Shown piece by piece: positions 36,979-46,762 of a stretch of DNA of 64,000 nt. Under the pieces are notes generated by a model. It had not been told where the DNA came from and made no database searches. It worked only from the letters and a program-made list of their open reading frames with translations. Numbering within the stretch: the first letter of the stretch is position 1; the number at the start of each line of letters is the position of its first letter. Source of the stretch: Chryseobacterium tructae (lineage in GTDB: Bacteria > Bacteroidota > Bacteroidia > Flavobacteriales > Weeksellaceae); the NCBI RefSeq assembly GCF_030409875.1, contig NZ_JAUFQR010000001.1, forward strand, positions 2,170,001 through 2,234,000, read 5' to 3'. A program made the translations under genes and the position numbers.

Positions 36979-38127
36979 ATGAAATATTATTATGTTTTAT
37001 TTGCCCTGTTATCCGGGCTTTTTTCTGCACAGAAATTAAAAGTAGTAGACTCTGAAACGGGAGCTCCCATTCCCAATGCAAGGATTATTCTTCAGGATCA
37101 GATTGTGTATACAAATGAAGATGGTTTTGCTCCTGTAGACCAGAAAGCATCTAACTTTGAAATTTCGGCTTCCGGTTTTCAAAATGGAAAAATTTCGATA
37201 TTCATCCCCTCAGTAAAGCTGAAAAGAGCTTATAAAAGTATTGATGAGGTGAAGATGTCAAAGGTGGACATTAAAGAGGTCTTTGAAGATGTTAATAAAC
37301 ATTATAAAAAACGATACTATAGAGAACCTTCGGTTTACAATGTCGTTTATAAAGAAAAGAGAACGGATAATAACAAATTACATTTTCTCGCGATAGCAGA
37401 GGCCAAACTTTGGAGTAAAAGCAATTATTATAATTACAAAGATGGCTTTCAAAAGGAGTATGACAATATTCTTCAAATGCAGTTGAATAATGTGAAATAC
37501 CTGAAAAATGATAAATCAGATAGTATTTTTACGGCTGGAAACAAGGAATTTTCCCACGAATATATGGGCAATTATTTTTTCAATTTTGAGTTGAACAGGG
37601 TATTGTTTCATATAAAGAGTAAAGGCGCAAAATATTCTGGAATGATGGTGTTTGAAGAGGGCAATGAGCAATTGATCATTTTTAAGATCAAATCCGGAGA
37701 AGGCATCGAAATGAAAGGAGAGTTTAAATATAACAAAGCAGATAAAGTGATTACCTATTTTGAAATTCACTATCTGCAGGAAAGCTATCCAACAGTAAAA
37801 AGAAAAACAGCTGCCGGAGAAGAATATGATTATAAGCTTGGAAACGCAATGTTAGTGTTCGATTTTTATAAAAATAATGAAGGATACGTTCCTGCATTGA
37901 CTAAATTAGAAGGTTACAAATACTTTGCCGTCTACAAAGGAATAAAACACGAAAAAAACTTTAGCAGAGAATTAATCTATAATACTTTTAAGAAATCTGA
38001 CGATAAAGGCCTTGATCCAAAGGTAGATTTCAGCAAAAATATCTGGGATAATGTTCCGGTAAAGGAAAATAAGAGCAATACTATTTTACTTTCCGAAGGA
38101 GAACAGGCTTTCATGAACGGAAAATAA
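36979..38127 (+). CDS. Exported protein with N-terminal carboxypeptidase-regulatory-like domain
   Basis: 382 aa. The signal peptide ends near LLSGLFSA, then QKLKVVDSETGAPIPNARII and EDGFAPVDQ form the Ig-like CarboxypepD_reg-type fold found in many Bacteroidota envelope proteins. The larger remainder is beta-rich with many Tyr/Lys (FEDVNKHYKKRYYREPSVYN) and no catalytic motif I recognise. Probably periplasmic or outer-membrane-associated. It precedes the M28 peptidase by 180 nt but need not be linked. Confidence 0.7.
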   Translation: MKYYYVLFALLSGLFSAQKLKVVDSETGAPIPNARIILQDQIVYTNEDGFAPVDQKASNFEISASGFQNGKISIFIPSVKLKRAYKSIDEVKMSKVDIKEVFEDVNKHYKKRYYREPSVYNVVYKEKRTDNNKLHFLAIAEAKLWSKSNYYNYKDGFQKEYDNILQMQLNNVKYLKNDKSDSIFTAGNKEFSHEYMGNYFFNFELNRVLFHIKSKGAKYSGMMVFEEGNEQLIIFKIKSGEGIEMKGEFKYNKADKVITYFEIHYLQESYPTVKRKTAAGEEYDYKLGNAMLVFDFYKNNEGYVPALTKLEGYKYFAVYKGIKHEKNFSRELIYNTFKKSDDKGLDPKVDFSKNIWDNVPVKENKSNTILLSEGEQAFMNGK

Positions 38128-38310
38128 ACGATCAGAGTTAAGATTTTGTATTAAATTTCTTTGTGAATTTGTGTTTCCATTTAAGATTTTATCAATAATG
38201 ACATTGATAACTTACTGAATTTGTCTCCCTTTCATTTATATCCATATTTTACGTTTATCTCTTCACCATTTCCGCAATTTCCTTTATCTTTAGTGCAATC
38301 AATATACATT

Positions 38311-39881
38311 ATGAGGATAAATAGATTTTTTGCAGTGCCGGCTGTCATGTTGGCTGCCCAATTTTCATGGGCTCAGGTAAAGGTTGACCCAAAGGAGAAC
38401 CTTAATCCAATCGTAAAAAGTTTCGTAGATGAAGTGAATAACAATTCCCAACTTGAAGGGATGGCATATGAACTTCTGGATGGTATAGGACCCCGCCTTG
38501 TAGGAACTCCGGAAATGCTTGCCGCTAATGAATGGAGTGCTGAAAAGCTTCGTTCATGGGGAATAGATGCCAACCTTCAGCAATTCGGAACATGGAAGGG
38601 ATGGCAGAGAGGAACTACCCATGTTGATATGGTATTCCAAGAGTAAAATCATTGTCAGCAACTCAGTTGGCATGGAGTCCGGCTACTAAAAAAGCAGTTG
38701 AAGCAGAAGTAGTTATTCTTCCGAAGGTATCATCCAAAGCAGAATTTGATAAATGGCTGCCTTCCGCAAAAGGAAAAATTGTGTTGATGGCTCAATACCA
38801 GAAGATCGGTCGTTCTGATGAACAAATCAAAGAGTTTGCTACTCCTGAATTATATGAAAAACTTAAAGCAGAAAAAGATCAGGCCACCAAGGATTTTGCA
38901 GCCTATGTAAAGAATATCGGCTATGATAACAATACCCTTCCTGAAGCGTTGGAAAATGCAGGAGCTGTAGGAATTGCCATTTCAAACTGGACAGGCATTA
39001 TGGGGGCTAATAGAATCTTCGGAGCAAAAACATCCAAAATTCCAATGATCGATATTGATGTGGAAGATTATGGTATGTTGTATAGAATGGCAGAGAAAGG
39101 AGCTCAGCCTAAAATTAAGATTGATACTCAATCTAAAGTTCTTCCCGATGCTAAAAGCTTCAATACAATTGGTATGATTAAAGGGAAAGAGAAACCGGAT
39201 GAGTATGTGATTCTTTCTGCTCACCTTGATTCTTGGGATGGAGCTCAGGGTGCTACAGACAATGGAACAGGCACACTGACGATGCTTGAGACTATGAGAA
39301 TTCTTAAGAAATACTATCCCAATAATAAAAGAACGATTGTGATAGGGCTTTGGGGAAGTGAAGAGCAAGGGCTTAATGGCTCCAGAGGCTTCGTCGCAGA
39401 TAATCCTCAGATTATAAAAGGAACGCAGGCAGCGTTTAATCAGGATAATGGTACAGGACGTGTTATCAATATCAGTGGACAAGGATTTATAAAAGCATAT
39501 GATTATATCGGAAAATGGCTGGATGGCGTTCCAAAAGCAGTAAGAACACATATTAAGACTGATTTCCCTGGAATGCCTGGTGGCGGTGGTTCAGATCATG
39601 CTTCATTTGTAGCAGCTGGTGTACCAGGATTCTCTTTAAGTTCTTTGAACTGGGGATATTTCGGATATACTTGGCATACTACAAAGGATACTTATGATAA
39701 AATCGTTTTTGATGAGGTGAAAAATAATGTGATTTTAACAGCAGCATTAGCATATATGGCTTCTGAAGATCCTGAATTTACCAACAGAGAGAAAAGAGTA
39801 ATGCCTAAGGATGATAAAGGAAATCCTGTACTATGGCCGGAAGCTAAAGAACCTAAAAGAAGTTCTAAAGAATATAAATAA
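38311..39881 (+). pseudogene. M28-family aminopeptidase, frameshifted in this sequence
   Basis: The start is the ATG at 38311 with the signal peptide FFAVPAVMLAAQFSWAQ; the upstream extension is not coding-like. Zinc ligands are present: LSAHLDSWDGAQGATDNGTG (His, bridging Asp), GLWGSEEQGLNGS (Glu-Glu), and GGGGSDHASF (last His). The two frames join at the CC in 38637-38638: one added C gives VFPRVKSLSATQLAWSP. About 523 aa, periplasmic or secreted, releasing N-terminal amino acids. A PA-type insert (GAVGIAISNWTG) is also seen. Probably intact in the organism. Confidence 0.88.
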
Positions 39882-39915
39882 TAAAGATTCTATTACCCAG
39901 TAGAATTTATCAATG

Positions 39916-39946
39916 AAAAGGTTGTCTGAAAAGGCAGCCTTTTTTG
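39916..39946 (+). terminator. Terminator of the M28 gene
   Basis: AAGGTTGTC pairs (with G-U) to GGCAGCCTT around a short A-rich loop; T6 follows. The following 39947-40257 has no gene. Confidence 0.7.
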
Positions 39947-40257
39947 TTTTTTACTTCACTTATGATTGAAATAATAGAGTTTAAATGACTAGAATATCTA
40001 TCGAATTTTGCATGAATGTGTGCATATGTAAAGATATAGCATGCAAATTATTGATGTTGATTATAAATTGAGGACTGGAAAAAGGGCTTTAAATAATTAA
40101 TACAATGCGATTTATTGTATTTCTCCTTGATCTTATTATTCTCTTTTTTTGTACAAATTCAGGTAATTATTTACAATAAAAATACATGTGATTATAAAAT
40201 AATGTAGTGTGTGGATTTTTAATTTTAAAAAACCTTTAGAAATGAAAAACACACACT

Positions 40258-41385
40258 ATGAAAAAAAATATTTCGGATCAGAAAGATCCGGTTCACAAAA
40301 CCGATCCCATAAAAGCACAAAATTTTTATGTTGTAAAATCCGGCGAAACCCTGGAAAGTATTTCCAGAGATCTGATGCTTGAAAATGCTCGCTGCCTCTA
40401 CGAATATCATAATCAAAGATGCAGCTTCCTGGATATTATTCCCGACAATGGCAGATTAAGATTTTTGCAGAAGCTTTGTATTCCCCCTCCTGAGGAGATT
40501 GTAAGAATGAATTTTCTCATACAACAACGGGAAGAAGGGATATATAAGCAGTTTTTAAATGGTAAAATTCCTTTTAATGCCAATGCTTTTTCAGGGGATT
40601 ATAAAGTGATACAAACTGAAAGTGATGATGGGATTCTGAAAAGTGAATATGCCTATTCGCTGCATTTTAGATATATAAAAGAAGAAAAGGATCAACATAT
40701 CCATTTTTCAATGAGCAATTTTAAAAAAGATGGTGAAGAATTGGAGCAAAAGATCAATAATCTGGCTGCTGCATTTGTACAAATCATTTATCCAATCACT
40801 TTAATGATAGATCATTCAGGAAGCTTGTTGACTGTGGGAACCCATAAAGAGATCCCAGAGATCATTGGTGAGATTGAAGCATTAAAAGAATATTATCAGG
40901 GCAAGTATGCTTCTTTACATATTGACCAGCTGAAAGATAAAATGGCCAATTCAGAGGTCATTAATGCTAGTCTAAAAAAGCTATTACCCATACAATTTCT
41001 TTTCAGTCGCTTTTATCAGGCTCATTATAATATACAAGGGATGTCAGTTCCTTATATAGACGAGTTTTCATGGATGGCCCCAGCTTCTCCGATTAAGATG
41101 GAACTTGTCAATAATACACTACCAGAAAAAGATCCTCAATTCATAGAAGTGCTACAAACAGGGAAGTCTGTCGATTATCGGACGGTTGAAGAATTGTATA
41201 ACCAGGATTTGGAATATGATAACCTGACAAATCCGCATTCAAAATCATTGATAGCCAGTCATTCTGCAACCTATACGCTAAGTGCAGAGAACTTTTCTGT
41301 TCAGAAAATAAAAGCAGGATTTCATATTCAAATTGCTGACTATGAGAAGTCGATGACTTTTGATTTGGAAAAATTAGCAGGATAA
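40258..41385 (+). CDS. LysM-like protein, first gene of PAAR/toxin cassette
   Basis: 375 aa, no signal peptide. Residues 23-75 resemble a LysM module (FYVVKSGETLESISRDLMLE...LCIPP), common in Bacteroidota T6SS and contractile-injection cargo loci. The rest is an uncharacterised alpha/beta region (FAEEKDQHIHFSMSNF-like segment, EIPEIIGEIEALKEYYQGKY). It is followed by the DUF4280 gene 43 nt later in the same direction. A chaperone/adaptor or loading role is plausible from position; I cannot show it. Confidence 0.6.
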   Translation: MKKNISDQKDPVHKTDPIKAQNFYVVKSGETLESISRDLMLENARCLYEYHNQRCSFLDIIPDNGRLRFLQKLCIPPPEEIVRMNFLIQQREEGIYKQFLNGKIPFNANAFSGDYKVIQTESDDGILKSEYAYSLHFRYIKEEKDQHIHFSMSNFKKDGEELEQKINNLAAAFVQIIYPITLMIDHSGSLLTVGTHKEIPEIIGEIEALKEYYQGKYASLHIDQLKDKMANSEVINASLKKLLPIQFLFSRFYQAHYNIQGMSVPYIDEFSWMAPASPIKMELVNNTLPEKDPQFIEVLQTGKSVDYRTVEELYNQDLEYDNLTNPHSKSLIASHSATYTLSAENFSVQKIKAGFHIQIADYEKSMTFDLEKLAG

Positions 41386-41428
41386 TAAAAGAACAAAATT
41401 GAATTTTGAATCAATCAACACAAAAATT

Positions 41429-41932
41429 ATGTCAGAAAATGGATCAGAACATGATGGAAAACACTTTGTTATCCAAAAAGGTAAAGCCTGTTGTAATCAG
41501 GGAGATGGTTTCCCTCAGTTTAAGGTGACTTCTCATCAAAAACATTATTGGAATCACAAAGAAGCCAAAGGAGATTATCTCGCAGTAACAGAAGAAGACG
41601 TACAGTTTAATCCTTCCGGAACAAGTTTCGGAAAATGCAGACTAAAACCAACATCAGGCGGCTATTTACCTTGCGTCTATGCTCCCGCCGGGAAATGGCA
41701 AAAAACCTATGGAAAAGTGAAGGTAATGGGCAAAAGTTGCCTCTCTGAAATTTCTGAACTGATGTGCAGCACCGGTGGAATTATTACAGTGAAGGAACAT
41801 GGCCAGACTTCTACGATGAACAGACAGAATATAACCTTGGCTGATGTAAAAAGCTACCATTTTATTAATCCGTTTATGGATCTGAAAGAAGCTCAGGAAG
41901 AATGGGAAGAACCGGATCCTATCTATGAATAA
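41429..41932 (+). CDS. DUF4280 PAAR-like spike-tip protein
   Basis: 167 aa from the ATG at 41429 (an upstream TTG at 41399 is in frame). The family signature is present: HFVIQKGKACCNQGDG, then FNPSGTSFGKCRL, GYLPCVYAPAGKW, and ISELMCSTGGIITVKEHGQT. DUF4280 proteins are PAAR-like tips that cap a VgrG-type spike and carry or recruit effectors. Cysteines at the expected turns are kept. It stands between the LysM gene and the effector genes, with a 21-nt gap to the next one. Confidence 0.75.
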   Translation: MSENGSEHDGKHFVIQKGKACCNQGDGFPQFKVTSHQKHYWNHKEAKGDYLAVTEEDVQFNPSGTSFGKCRLKPTSGGYLPCVYAPAGKWQKTYGKVKVMGKSCLSEISELMCSTGGIITVKEHGQTSTMNRQNITLADVKSYHFINPFMDLKEAQEEWEEPDPIYE

Positions 41933-41953
41933 AACGGCTCAAAACTAGCAGAT

Positions 41954-42607
41954 ATGGCAAAATTGACTATTACAGGCAGCACTCAACCTATTGTTGGAAA
42001 TACCGAAGCGTATTCACTTTCGGTTTTTGATAATTTGAAATCCTCCAATTCCTTTTCTTTTCCCCCGCCCAAAATACAATGGAATATTCATGTACAGGAT
42101 CGGAAAGGATGGCGGATCACCCAAGGGAATATTAAAGAAGGAGAGCGTATTACGTATAAATTCACCCATAAAAGTTTAAAATATAGATCTTTAAAGATTG
42201 AAGTCATAAGAGGGAAGGATCATGGGGAGCTGTATATAAAACCAAAACAGGCTGAAGAACCCAAAATACTCCATGTAGATTTATTAGATATTAATTCTCA
42301 GCGGTTACAGAAAGGAAAAATACTTCATTATACAGATACTTTAATGGCTAAGGCTCATTGTGTGGGAATGTTTGGCCATAAAGTATCTTTTACGTTATGG
42401 GAGGATGATGCCATAGGTAAAGGCCATGATCCGATGATTAATATGATGAATAGAATTAATCCTGTACCTCTGGTAGGTGAAGTGGATCATGAAGGTGTGG
42501 CTAAAGTTATTTTCAGGCTGCCAAGCTATACAATGGCAGTACAGATAGCCAATGCTCAGGTCGCCAGAGGAGATAAAGTGAAGGCGAAACCCATGAGTAT
42601 TATGTGA
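41954..42607 (+). CDS. Beta-sandwich adaptor-like protein in the cassette
   Basis: 217 aa without a signal peptide. The N-terminal part (KIQWNIHVQDRKGWRITQGN) and the C-terminal part (HKVSFTLWEDDAIGKGHDPM, GVAKVIFRLPS) are Ig-like strand patterns. The second closely resembles residues 82-160 of the next gene (GKNVKVRIWEEDFSRYSN), so the two may share a docking module. The stop overlaps the GTG start of the next gene (GTGA), implying translational coupling. Confidence 0.55.
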   Translation: MAKLTITGSTQPIVGNTEAYSLSVFDNLKSSNSFSFPPPKIQWNIHVQDRKGWRITQGNIKEGERITYKFTHKSLKYRSLKIEVIRGKDHGELYIKPKQAEEPKILHVDLLDINSQRLQKGKILHYTDTLMAKAHCVGMFGHKVSFTLWEDDAIGKGHDPMINMMNRINPVPLVGEVDHEGVAKVIFRLPSYTMAVQIANAQVARGDKVKAKPMSIM

Positions 42608-44427
42608 CTGCAGAAATGACTTCCAAACATATTCTAAAGGCCAGTCCCAATGTAAATATTGCTAATCCGACTCATAGTCCGGAATTTCCCAAAAAGCAAA
42701 AAACTAAAGAAACTAGCCCTCCTCAAAAGAAATCTCCCGTTGCACCGAGGGAAAAAGAAGTAAAACCCGATAAACCCAAGCCTAAAGAAGAAACTCCGAA
42801 GTTCCCCCAAACTCCGGCTGCAAAAAAGCAGGCTGATCCTGAAGGGAAAATCATACATGCAGCCTTTACAGATGCTACAGGAAAGCCTTTGGAAAGGGCT
42901 AAAACAGGCGATGCCATATCTATTAAGATCGTCACTCAAAGTATGAAAGGGAAAAATGTAAAGGTCAGAATCTGGGAAGAAGACTTTTCAAGGTATAGCA
43001 ATGATCTGGTATATGAAAAATCAGTAACACTGGCTTTTGATACTACCAATTTTATCAATGGTATTATCCTTACCAAAGATATGTACACCAAAAGTTACGA
43101 ATGGGGAGAAGGTAACGAAAGGGAGTATTTCATAGAAGTTGAACATCTCAATACTTCTGTAACCTCTCAGGCGATCCCTGTAAGCCGGGATGCAGAGCCG
43201 ATGAAAGTGGATGCTAATGATTCTGTTGCGGTGATTAAGGAGAAGGAAAAAGAAGAGAAAAAGATAAATTGTATATGTCAGGAACAATATAAAGATTTAA
43301 TCTGGGGTGGTAAAGTAAGTTGTGAATTTAGAAAAAAAGTAGTTGAGATATGTAAGGATTTATGGCCTAAAAATTATATGGTAATGGCTAATAATCTTAT
43401 GGCTTGTATGGCTTGGGAAACAGGAGAAAGTTTCAGCCCTTCTGCTAAAAATCCTAAGTCTTCAGCGACAGGGTTAATTCAATTTATGGCTGATACAGCT
43501 AAAGATTTAGGAACTACTACAAATGCACTTGCAAAGATGACGGCAGTAAAGCAACTGGATTATGTAAAGAAATACTTTGAAAATATCAGAAATAAAGATT
43601 ATGAATTTGTTGATTTTTATTTAAGAATTCTATTCCCTGCTTCAATGGGAAAACCTGATGAACATGTTGTGTTTAGTAGAGAGGGAGAAGGTTTGAATAA
43701 AAGCGATAGAAACTATAAAGAGAGGATAAATGCTTATGGAGTAAATTCTGGATTTGATACAAATCCCAAATATGGCAATGGAGATGGGATGGTAACAAAA
43801 GGAGAAATAAAAAAAGGAATTCAAAAGTATATTGATAAAGGAAAATTAAATAAAATTAAGGTGTTTGACTGTCAGAAAGGCAGTCCTGTTAAAACTTTAT
43901 TACCTGAAAAAGGAACTTGGAACGTGATAATTACTGAACATTATACCGGTAGTAAATGTACCCACATAGAACGTACTCCAATTAGAAATAACTGCAGAAG
44001 AGGAAAAATAGAGGTTTTTGATCATAAAGGAGATATAGTATTTACAATAGTTGATTGTTTACTGGAAGGAATAAAAGGAGAGGATAGAAGTAAAACTTCA
44101 GCTGACGTTCCTTATGGAGTCTATCAAATCAATCAAAGCATACCTTTTTATAGCTCTACAGCCACAAACAAAATTACCTATGGCCCAAACCCAAGATTAG
44201 TTTTTGAACCCATTAAAGGAAGTAAAGATGAGGCAGATAATAGTGGCAGATCTGCAATTAGAATACATGGAGGAAGACAGGAAGGTTATCCTGTTAAAAC
44301 GTTAAAGAGAACGGAAGGGTGTATAAGAATTTACGATAAGGATGCAAAAGAATTCTATACTTGGTGGACTGAATTTAAAAAAACGAATCCAGGCGTGAAG
44401 CCCGGAAAAGTAATAATTAAAAAATAA
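42604..44427 (+). CDS. Putative peptidoglycan-targeting effector: transglycosylase-like plus L,D-transpeptidase-like
   Basis: 607 aa from a GTG start coupled to the upstream stop (ATG at 42616 also possible). Residues 25-80 are a Pro/Lys-rich linker; 82-195 an Ig-like module; 220-350 a lysozyme/SLT-like domain (AWETGESFSPS with putative catalytic Glu272, SSATGLIQFMADTAK); 385-415 a DGMVTKGEIKKGIQKYIDKG segment; 437-605 a YkuD-like L,D-transpeptidase domain with H555-G-G and RTEGCIRIYD (Cys573). Two cell-wall enzymes in one signal-less protein behind a PAAR-like gene suggest an injected toxin. Activity and target are inferred. Confidence 0.65.
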   Translation: MTAEMTSKHILKASPNVNIANPTHSPEFPKKQKTKETSPPQKKSPVAPREKEVKPDKPKPKEETPKFPQTPAAKKQADPEGKIIHAAFTDATGKPLERAKTGDAISIKIVTQSMKGKNVKVRIWEEDFSRYSNDLVYEKSVTLAFDTTNFINGIILTKDMYTKSYEWGEGNEREYFIEVEHLNTSVTSQAIPVSRDAEPMKVDANDSVAVIKEKEKEEKKINCICQEQYKDLIWGGKVSCEFRKKVVEICKDLWPKNYMVMANNLMACMAWETGESFSPSAKNPKSSATGLIQFMADTAKDLGTTTNALAKMTAVKQLDYVKKYFENIRNKDYEFVDFYLRILFPASMGKPDEHVVFSREGEGLNKSDRNYKERINAYGVNSGFDTNPKYGNGDGMVTKGEIKKGIQKYIDKGKLNKIKVFDCQKGSPVKTLLPEKGTWNVIITEHYTGSKCTHIERTPIRNNCRRGKIEVFDHKGDIVFTIVDCLLEGIKGEDRSKTSADVPYGVYQINQSIPFYSSTATNKITYGPNPRLVFEPIKGSKDEADNSGRSAIRIHGGRQEGYPVKTLKRTEGCIRIYDKDAKEFYTWWTEFKKTNPGVKPGKVIIKK

Positions 44428-44430
44428 ATT

Positions 44431-45297
44431 ATGAAAATATTCCTATTGATTACGCTTCTCATTATAACAGGTTGCCAGAATAATAAACAAAATAATGACC
44501 TTATGACTCAAAAAACTATAGAACTGGATCAGGAAAGTAAACTCATTGACAATATACATTTAGAGAATAATTACCTGTTTGATAAAAATACTATTTTGCT
44601 TAAAAAGTTTAAGTATAAAGAAGATTACATTGAAAATATTAAGATAAAAGATCTTTTGGATAAGAATTTTAGAAGTCAATTGATAGAAGATTTAAACAAT
44701 ACCAAAACAGAAGAAGATGATCTGAAATCTTCTTTCATTTGCCAGTTATTATTGTTAAGAATCGCAGAATTATCAGATAGTAGCGCTTTTTATATATTGT
44801 CTGAGCTCTCAAATAATGAAACGGTTTCCTATAATGGGATCGAGCTCTATGAGAATCTTTTGATTCAAATGTTTTTCAATAATCCTTATTTTTTTATTCA
44901 ACAAAGTGTAAAATACAATGATTCTTTATTGCTGGATTATATTCTTAAAATGTCTCAAGGGTATTTTGTTGATGAAGATTTTTTAGACATGAATTTAGGA
45001 TATGTAAAGTCAGGCGACAAAGATCTGTTGCTTTTAAAACCTGAAGCAGAAAAAGAAATTGTTTATCTTCCATTGATAAAAAAGATGGAAGGAATGCCAA
45101 AAGTAAAAGTGCAACTTGGCCCCTCTTTTTATACCGGTTTTGAGACAATCAATAAAGATTTTGTAAATATTAATGCTGTTTTTGGAAAAGATCTGATTCA
45201 CAAGATGAATATGCAGGAAATGAATTATTTTAAACAACATGTTCTTCCTGTGTTAGGAAAACTTCAGCTAAACTCAGGTGAAATTAGTAATAAATAG
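44431..45297 (+). CDS. Lipoprotein, candidate immunity protein
   Basis: 288 aa. Lipobox at MKIFLLITLLIITGC (Cys15), then a mostly helical, acidic protein (YLDQESKLIDNIHLENN-type stretches) with no known domain. It starts 3 nt after the effector stop. Immunity proteins against cell-wall toxins must act outside the inner membrane and are often lipoproteins encoded directly downstream, so this is the first candidate. Direct evidence is lacking. Confidence 0.55.
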   Translation: MKIFLLITLLIITGCQNNKQNNDLMTQKTIELDQESKLIDNIHLENNYLFDKNTILLKKFKYKEDYIENIKIKDLLDKNFRSQLIEDLNNTKTEEDDLKSSFICQLLLLRIAELSDSSAFYILSELSNNETVSYNGIELYENLLIQMFFNNPYFFIQQSVKYNDSLLLDYILKMSQGYFVDEDFLDMNLGYVKSGDKDLLLLKPEAEKEIVYLPLIKKMEGMPKVKVQLGPSFYTGFETINKDFVNINAVFGKDLIHKMNMQEMNYFKQHVLPVLGKLQLNSGEISNK

Positions 45298-45306
45298 ATA
45301 CTCCGG

Positions 45307-45891
45307 ATGGATAAAAGTTTCTCTCGATTAAGCATTAAATTGTTGTTTACTTTGTTACTTACACTGATGTTTTCATGTACAAAAACGGATAGCCCGGTAA
45401 ATGGAGAACATAAGAATTCGATATCACTTACAGATCAAAGAGATAATCAGGGAAATAATGATATTACAAGGTTAGATCATGAGTTAGAAGGAGAAGATGA
45501 ATTTATATCTAAAAAATTATTTCAAAAATGGAAAGGTAAATATGAATATTCATTTCAATATATAGATCATAATGGAACTTCATCTGATCTGATAGTTAAT
45601 GTTAACTTAATAAATCCGGATAGTTGTATTTTTAAAAGTTGGTTATCGAATAATAAAGGTAAAAGATATGCTAAGGATGATAACTATTAAGAATATATCG
45701 GAGGAATTTTTGCTACAACTAATAGAGATTCTATAGAATTTTTTACAAAAAGAATAATAGAAGGCGGGAATGAGAATCTATCACCTTTATTAACATTGAT
45801 TAAAAGAAAGAATGAGTATTTTATATATAGTTTCCTCACCTCTCCACCTCACAATGGGATCGTTGAGATGCCAATACAAAAGATCAAATAA
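45307..45891 (+). pseudogene. Second cassette lipoprotein, interrupted by an in-frame stop
   Basis: It begins MDKSFSRLSIKLLFTLLLTL with lipobox LMFSC, then FQKWKGKYEYSFQYIDHNGT. TAA at 45688-45690 ends the frame after AKDDNY, but the same frame continues EYIGGIFATTNRDSIEFFTK through FLTSPPHNGIVEMPIQKIK to a TAA at 45889. Full length would be 194 aa. The break is a nonsense codon, not a frameshift, so it differs from the homopolymer losses in this window. Possibly a spare or decaying immunity gene. Confidence 0.55.
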
Positions 45892-45895
45892 AAAT

Positions 45896-45927
45896 AAATC
45901 CGTCCCACAGTTTCGTGGGACGGATTT
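45896..45927. terminator. Bidirectional terminator closing the cassette
   Basis: AAATCCGTCCCAC/GTGGGACGGATTT, 13-bp perfect stem, A/T-rich on both sides; convergent with the HAD gene. Confidence 0.85.
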
Positions 45928-45930
45928 TAT

Positions 45931-46575
<645 letters not shown>

Positions 46576-46762
46576 TTAATTGATGAATAATAATTTTTTT
46601 AAATTTTATCAAGCAATTATTTAACCATTAAGAAAGGTTCAGTGATTAAGTTTAATTAAGGAGAAATCAAAGATTTTGATAAACAAAATGCCTTAAGGCG
46701 AAGCTCAACCTCATATTCTAAATTCCTTACAATATTTTAATGGTTAAAATAATAGACCGAGC

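Noticed and set aside
38982..39551. 189-aa ORF opposite the M28 peptidase
   Set aside because: It lies antisense over the zinc-site region, is rich in Cys/His/Ile from reversed codons, and has no start context.
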